A stretch of DNA of 6,135 nt from Candidatus Methanocorpusculum equi (lineage in GTDB: Archaea; Halobacteriota; Methanomicrobia; Methanomicrobiales; Methanocorpusculaceae). The stretch's first letter is position 1. Every line of letters begins with the position of its first letter. The stretch spans positions 1 through 6,135 of the forward strand of contig JAGHSU010000091.1 of assembly GCA_018065685.1 (NCBI GenBank), written 5' to 3'. A program made the position numbers and the translations under genes. Under the pieces are notes generated by a model. It was not told where the DNA came from and searched no databases. It worked only from the letters and a program-made list of their open reading frames with translations. Below, in pieces: positions 5,445 to 6,135 of this stretch.

Positions 5445-6135
5445 CTATCCCTCATCTTCATACTTTTCATGATTCATGAGAAGATGCCAGATAAGGGTCA
5501 GAAGTTTTCTTCCAAGTGCAACGATAGCTTTCTTGTATCCCGCTCTCTTTTTGATTCGTTCAAAGAAAGCTGCCAGCTTAGTCCCTTTCTTCCGTGCACA
5601 CCCATGTGCACACTCAACAATAATCCATCGGAGATGTTCATTTCCTTTCTTCGTTATGGCACCAGACCTGATTGTCCCCGCTGACTGGTAGATTGAAGGG
5701 ACGATCCCCGCCCACGATGCCAGGTTCCCCGGTTTCATAAAATCCCTGATGTCACCTATTTCAGAAAGGATAACAGATGCTGAGGTAATTCCCATTCCCG
5801 GAATTGAACAAAGAATCCCCACCTCAGACATCTGATTTGCCTGAACATACCATGAAATGCGTTCTTCAACATCTTTCAGTTCCCGATTAATCGTATCAAG
5901 CAGGTTAAGACAGCTTCGCAGCTGTATCAACTCACTCTGATTCAGAGAGGCAGATACTGCTTTTACCAATAAATCCTTATTCGCAAATATTCCGGGAGAC
6001 AACTGACAAAAGATAGTTTCAATGTTTTTCCCCACAGATAATGCCTTCAAAATCAGCATTCCGCTCTTTCCGAATATGTCGGTGGTAACCGTTGACAGAT
6101 GAATATCAGAGGCATCAAGAAGATTATGAACAATA
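5445..6135 (-). CDS. IS110-family transposase, C-terminal part
   Basis: Recombinase of an IS110-type insertion sequence, a DEDD/serine enzyme that in studied members is directed by an element-encoded bridge RNA. The frame is open to the right edge, so ATG 6059 is internal. The 25 residues upstream of it, including NLLDASDIHLSTV and TDIFGKSG, fit the family, giving 229 visible residues of the roughly 300-400 usual. A linker helix region (65-100) is followed by the transposase_20 domain, with a helix-hairpin-helix-like IPGMGITSASVILSEIGD (111-128), then the block WAGIVPSIYQSAG (141-153) and GAITKKGNEHLRW (158-170). Ser151 in QSAG is the probable catalytic serine. The N-terminal RuvC-like DEDD domain is off-window. 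The frame ends in TAG after KYEDEG, but open codons continue to 5301, so the C-terminus may be shortened by a nonsense change. Convergent with egsA. Whether the full copy is active cannot be judged here. Confidence 0.9.
   Translation of the reverse strand, partial: IVHNLLDASDIHLSTVTTDIFGKSGMLILKALSVGKNIETIFCQLSPGIFANKDLLVKAVSASLNQSELIQLRSCLNLLDTINRELKDVEERISWYVQANQMSEVGILCSIPGMGITSASVILSEIGDIRDFMKPGNLASWAGIVPSIYQSAGTIRSGAITKKGNEHLRWIIVECAHGCARKKGTKLAAFFERIKKRAGYKKAIVALGRKLLTLIWHLLMNHEKYEDEG

Larger units (their letters stand above)
5301..6135 (-). mobile_element. IS110/IS1111-family insertion sequence, partial
   Basis: The element is recognised from its transposase, which runs off the right edge. 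The left boundary must lie between the egsA stop (5136) and the transposase end. No terminal inverted repeat or target duplication can be fixed; IS110 elements usually lack both. The start coordinate given is the end of the open frame; the true end may be near 5171 if the structured segment belongs to the element. It inserted downstream of egsA without damaging it. Confidence 0.6.

Noticed and set aside
5442..5691. Two plus-strand frames of 71-80 codons over the transposase
   Set aside because: They are shadows of the conserved transposase C-terminal domain on the other strand.

Overview
The window looks like part of a methanogenic euryarchaeon, most likely in or near Methanomicrobiales (Methanocorpusculum-like). 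This rests on gene content and style, not on a search. It carries an archaeal clamp-loader small subunit, sn-glycerol-1-phosphate dehydrogenase (the enzyme that defines archaeal lipid stereochemistry), a DUF63 membrane protein, a superoxide reductase of strict anaerobes, and A/T-rich TATA-type boxes about 26 nt ahead of probable starts with few Shine-Dalgarno sites.

Layout, left to right. Positions 1-1306 (minus) hold an SNF-family sodium:solute symporter, cut by the window edge and interrupted by a +1 frameshift in a run of seven A/T at 388-394. Positions 1307-1547 are a divergent intergenic region with a 16-bp repeat present three times. rfcS follows (1548-2519, plus). A 169-nt spacer then holds three GATATC sites at exact 10-bp steps, a T-rich terminator, a 10-bp palindrome and a TATA box. 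Next is a desulfoferrodoxin-like superoxide reductase (2689-3060, plus) with a full active-site ligand set but only three of the four cysteines of the N-terminal rubredoxin-type centre. A 122-nt convergent spacer with two inverted repeats separates it from the DUF63 gene (3183-4037, minus). That gene is divergent from egsA (4036-5136, plus), and the two start codons appear to share one CATG.

Positions 5137-5444 have no ordinary gene. They hold the egsA terminator, a GC-rich segment that can fold into a closed three-way structure (5171-5260) behind a minus-strand TATA-like box, and a 47-codon open stretch in frame with the transposase beyond its TAG stop. From 5445 to the right edge (minus) runs the C-terminal part of an IS110/IS1111-family transposase, whose N-terminal catalytic domain lies outside the window.

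The genes are mostly single transcription units in alternating orientation: transport, DNA replication, oxygen defence, an unknown membrane function and lipid backbone synthesis, followed by an insertion sequence. The best candidates for something undescribed are the structured segment beside the IS110 transposase (a possible element-encoded guide RNA), the three-cysteine superoxide reductase, and the altered Na1 site of the symporter.
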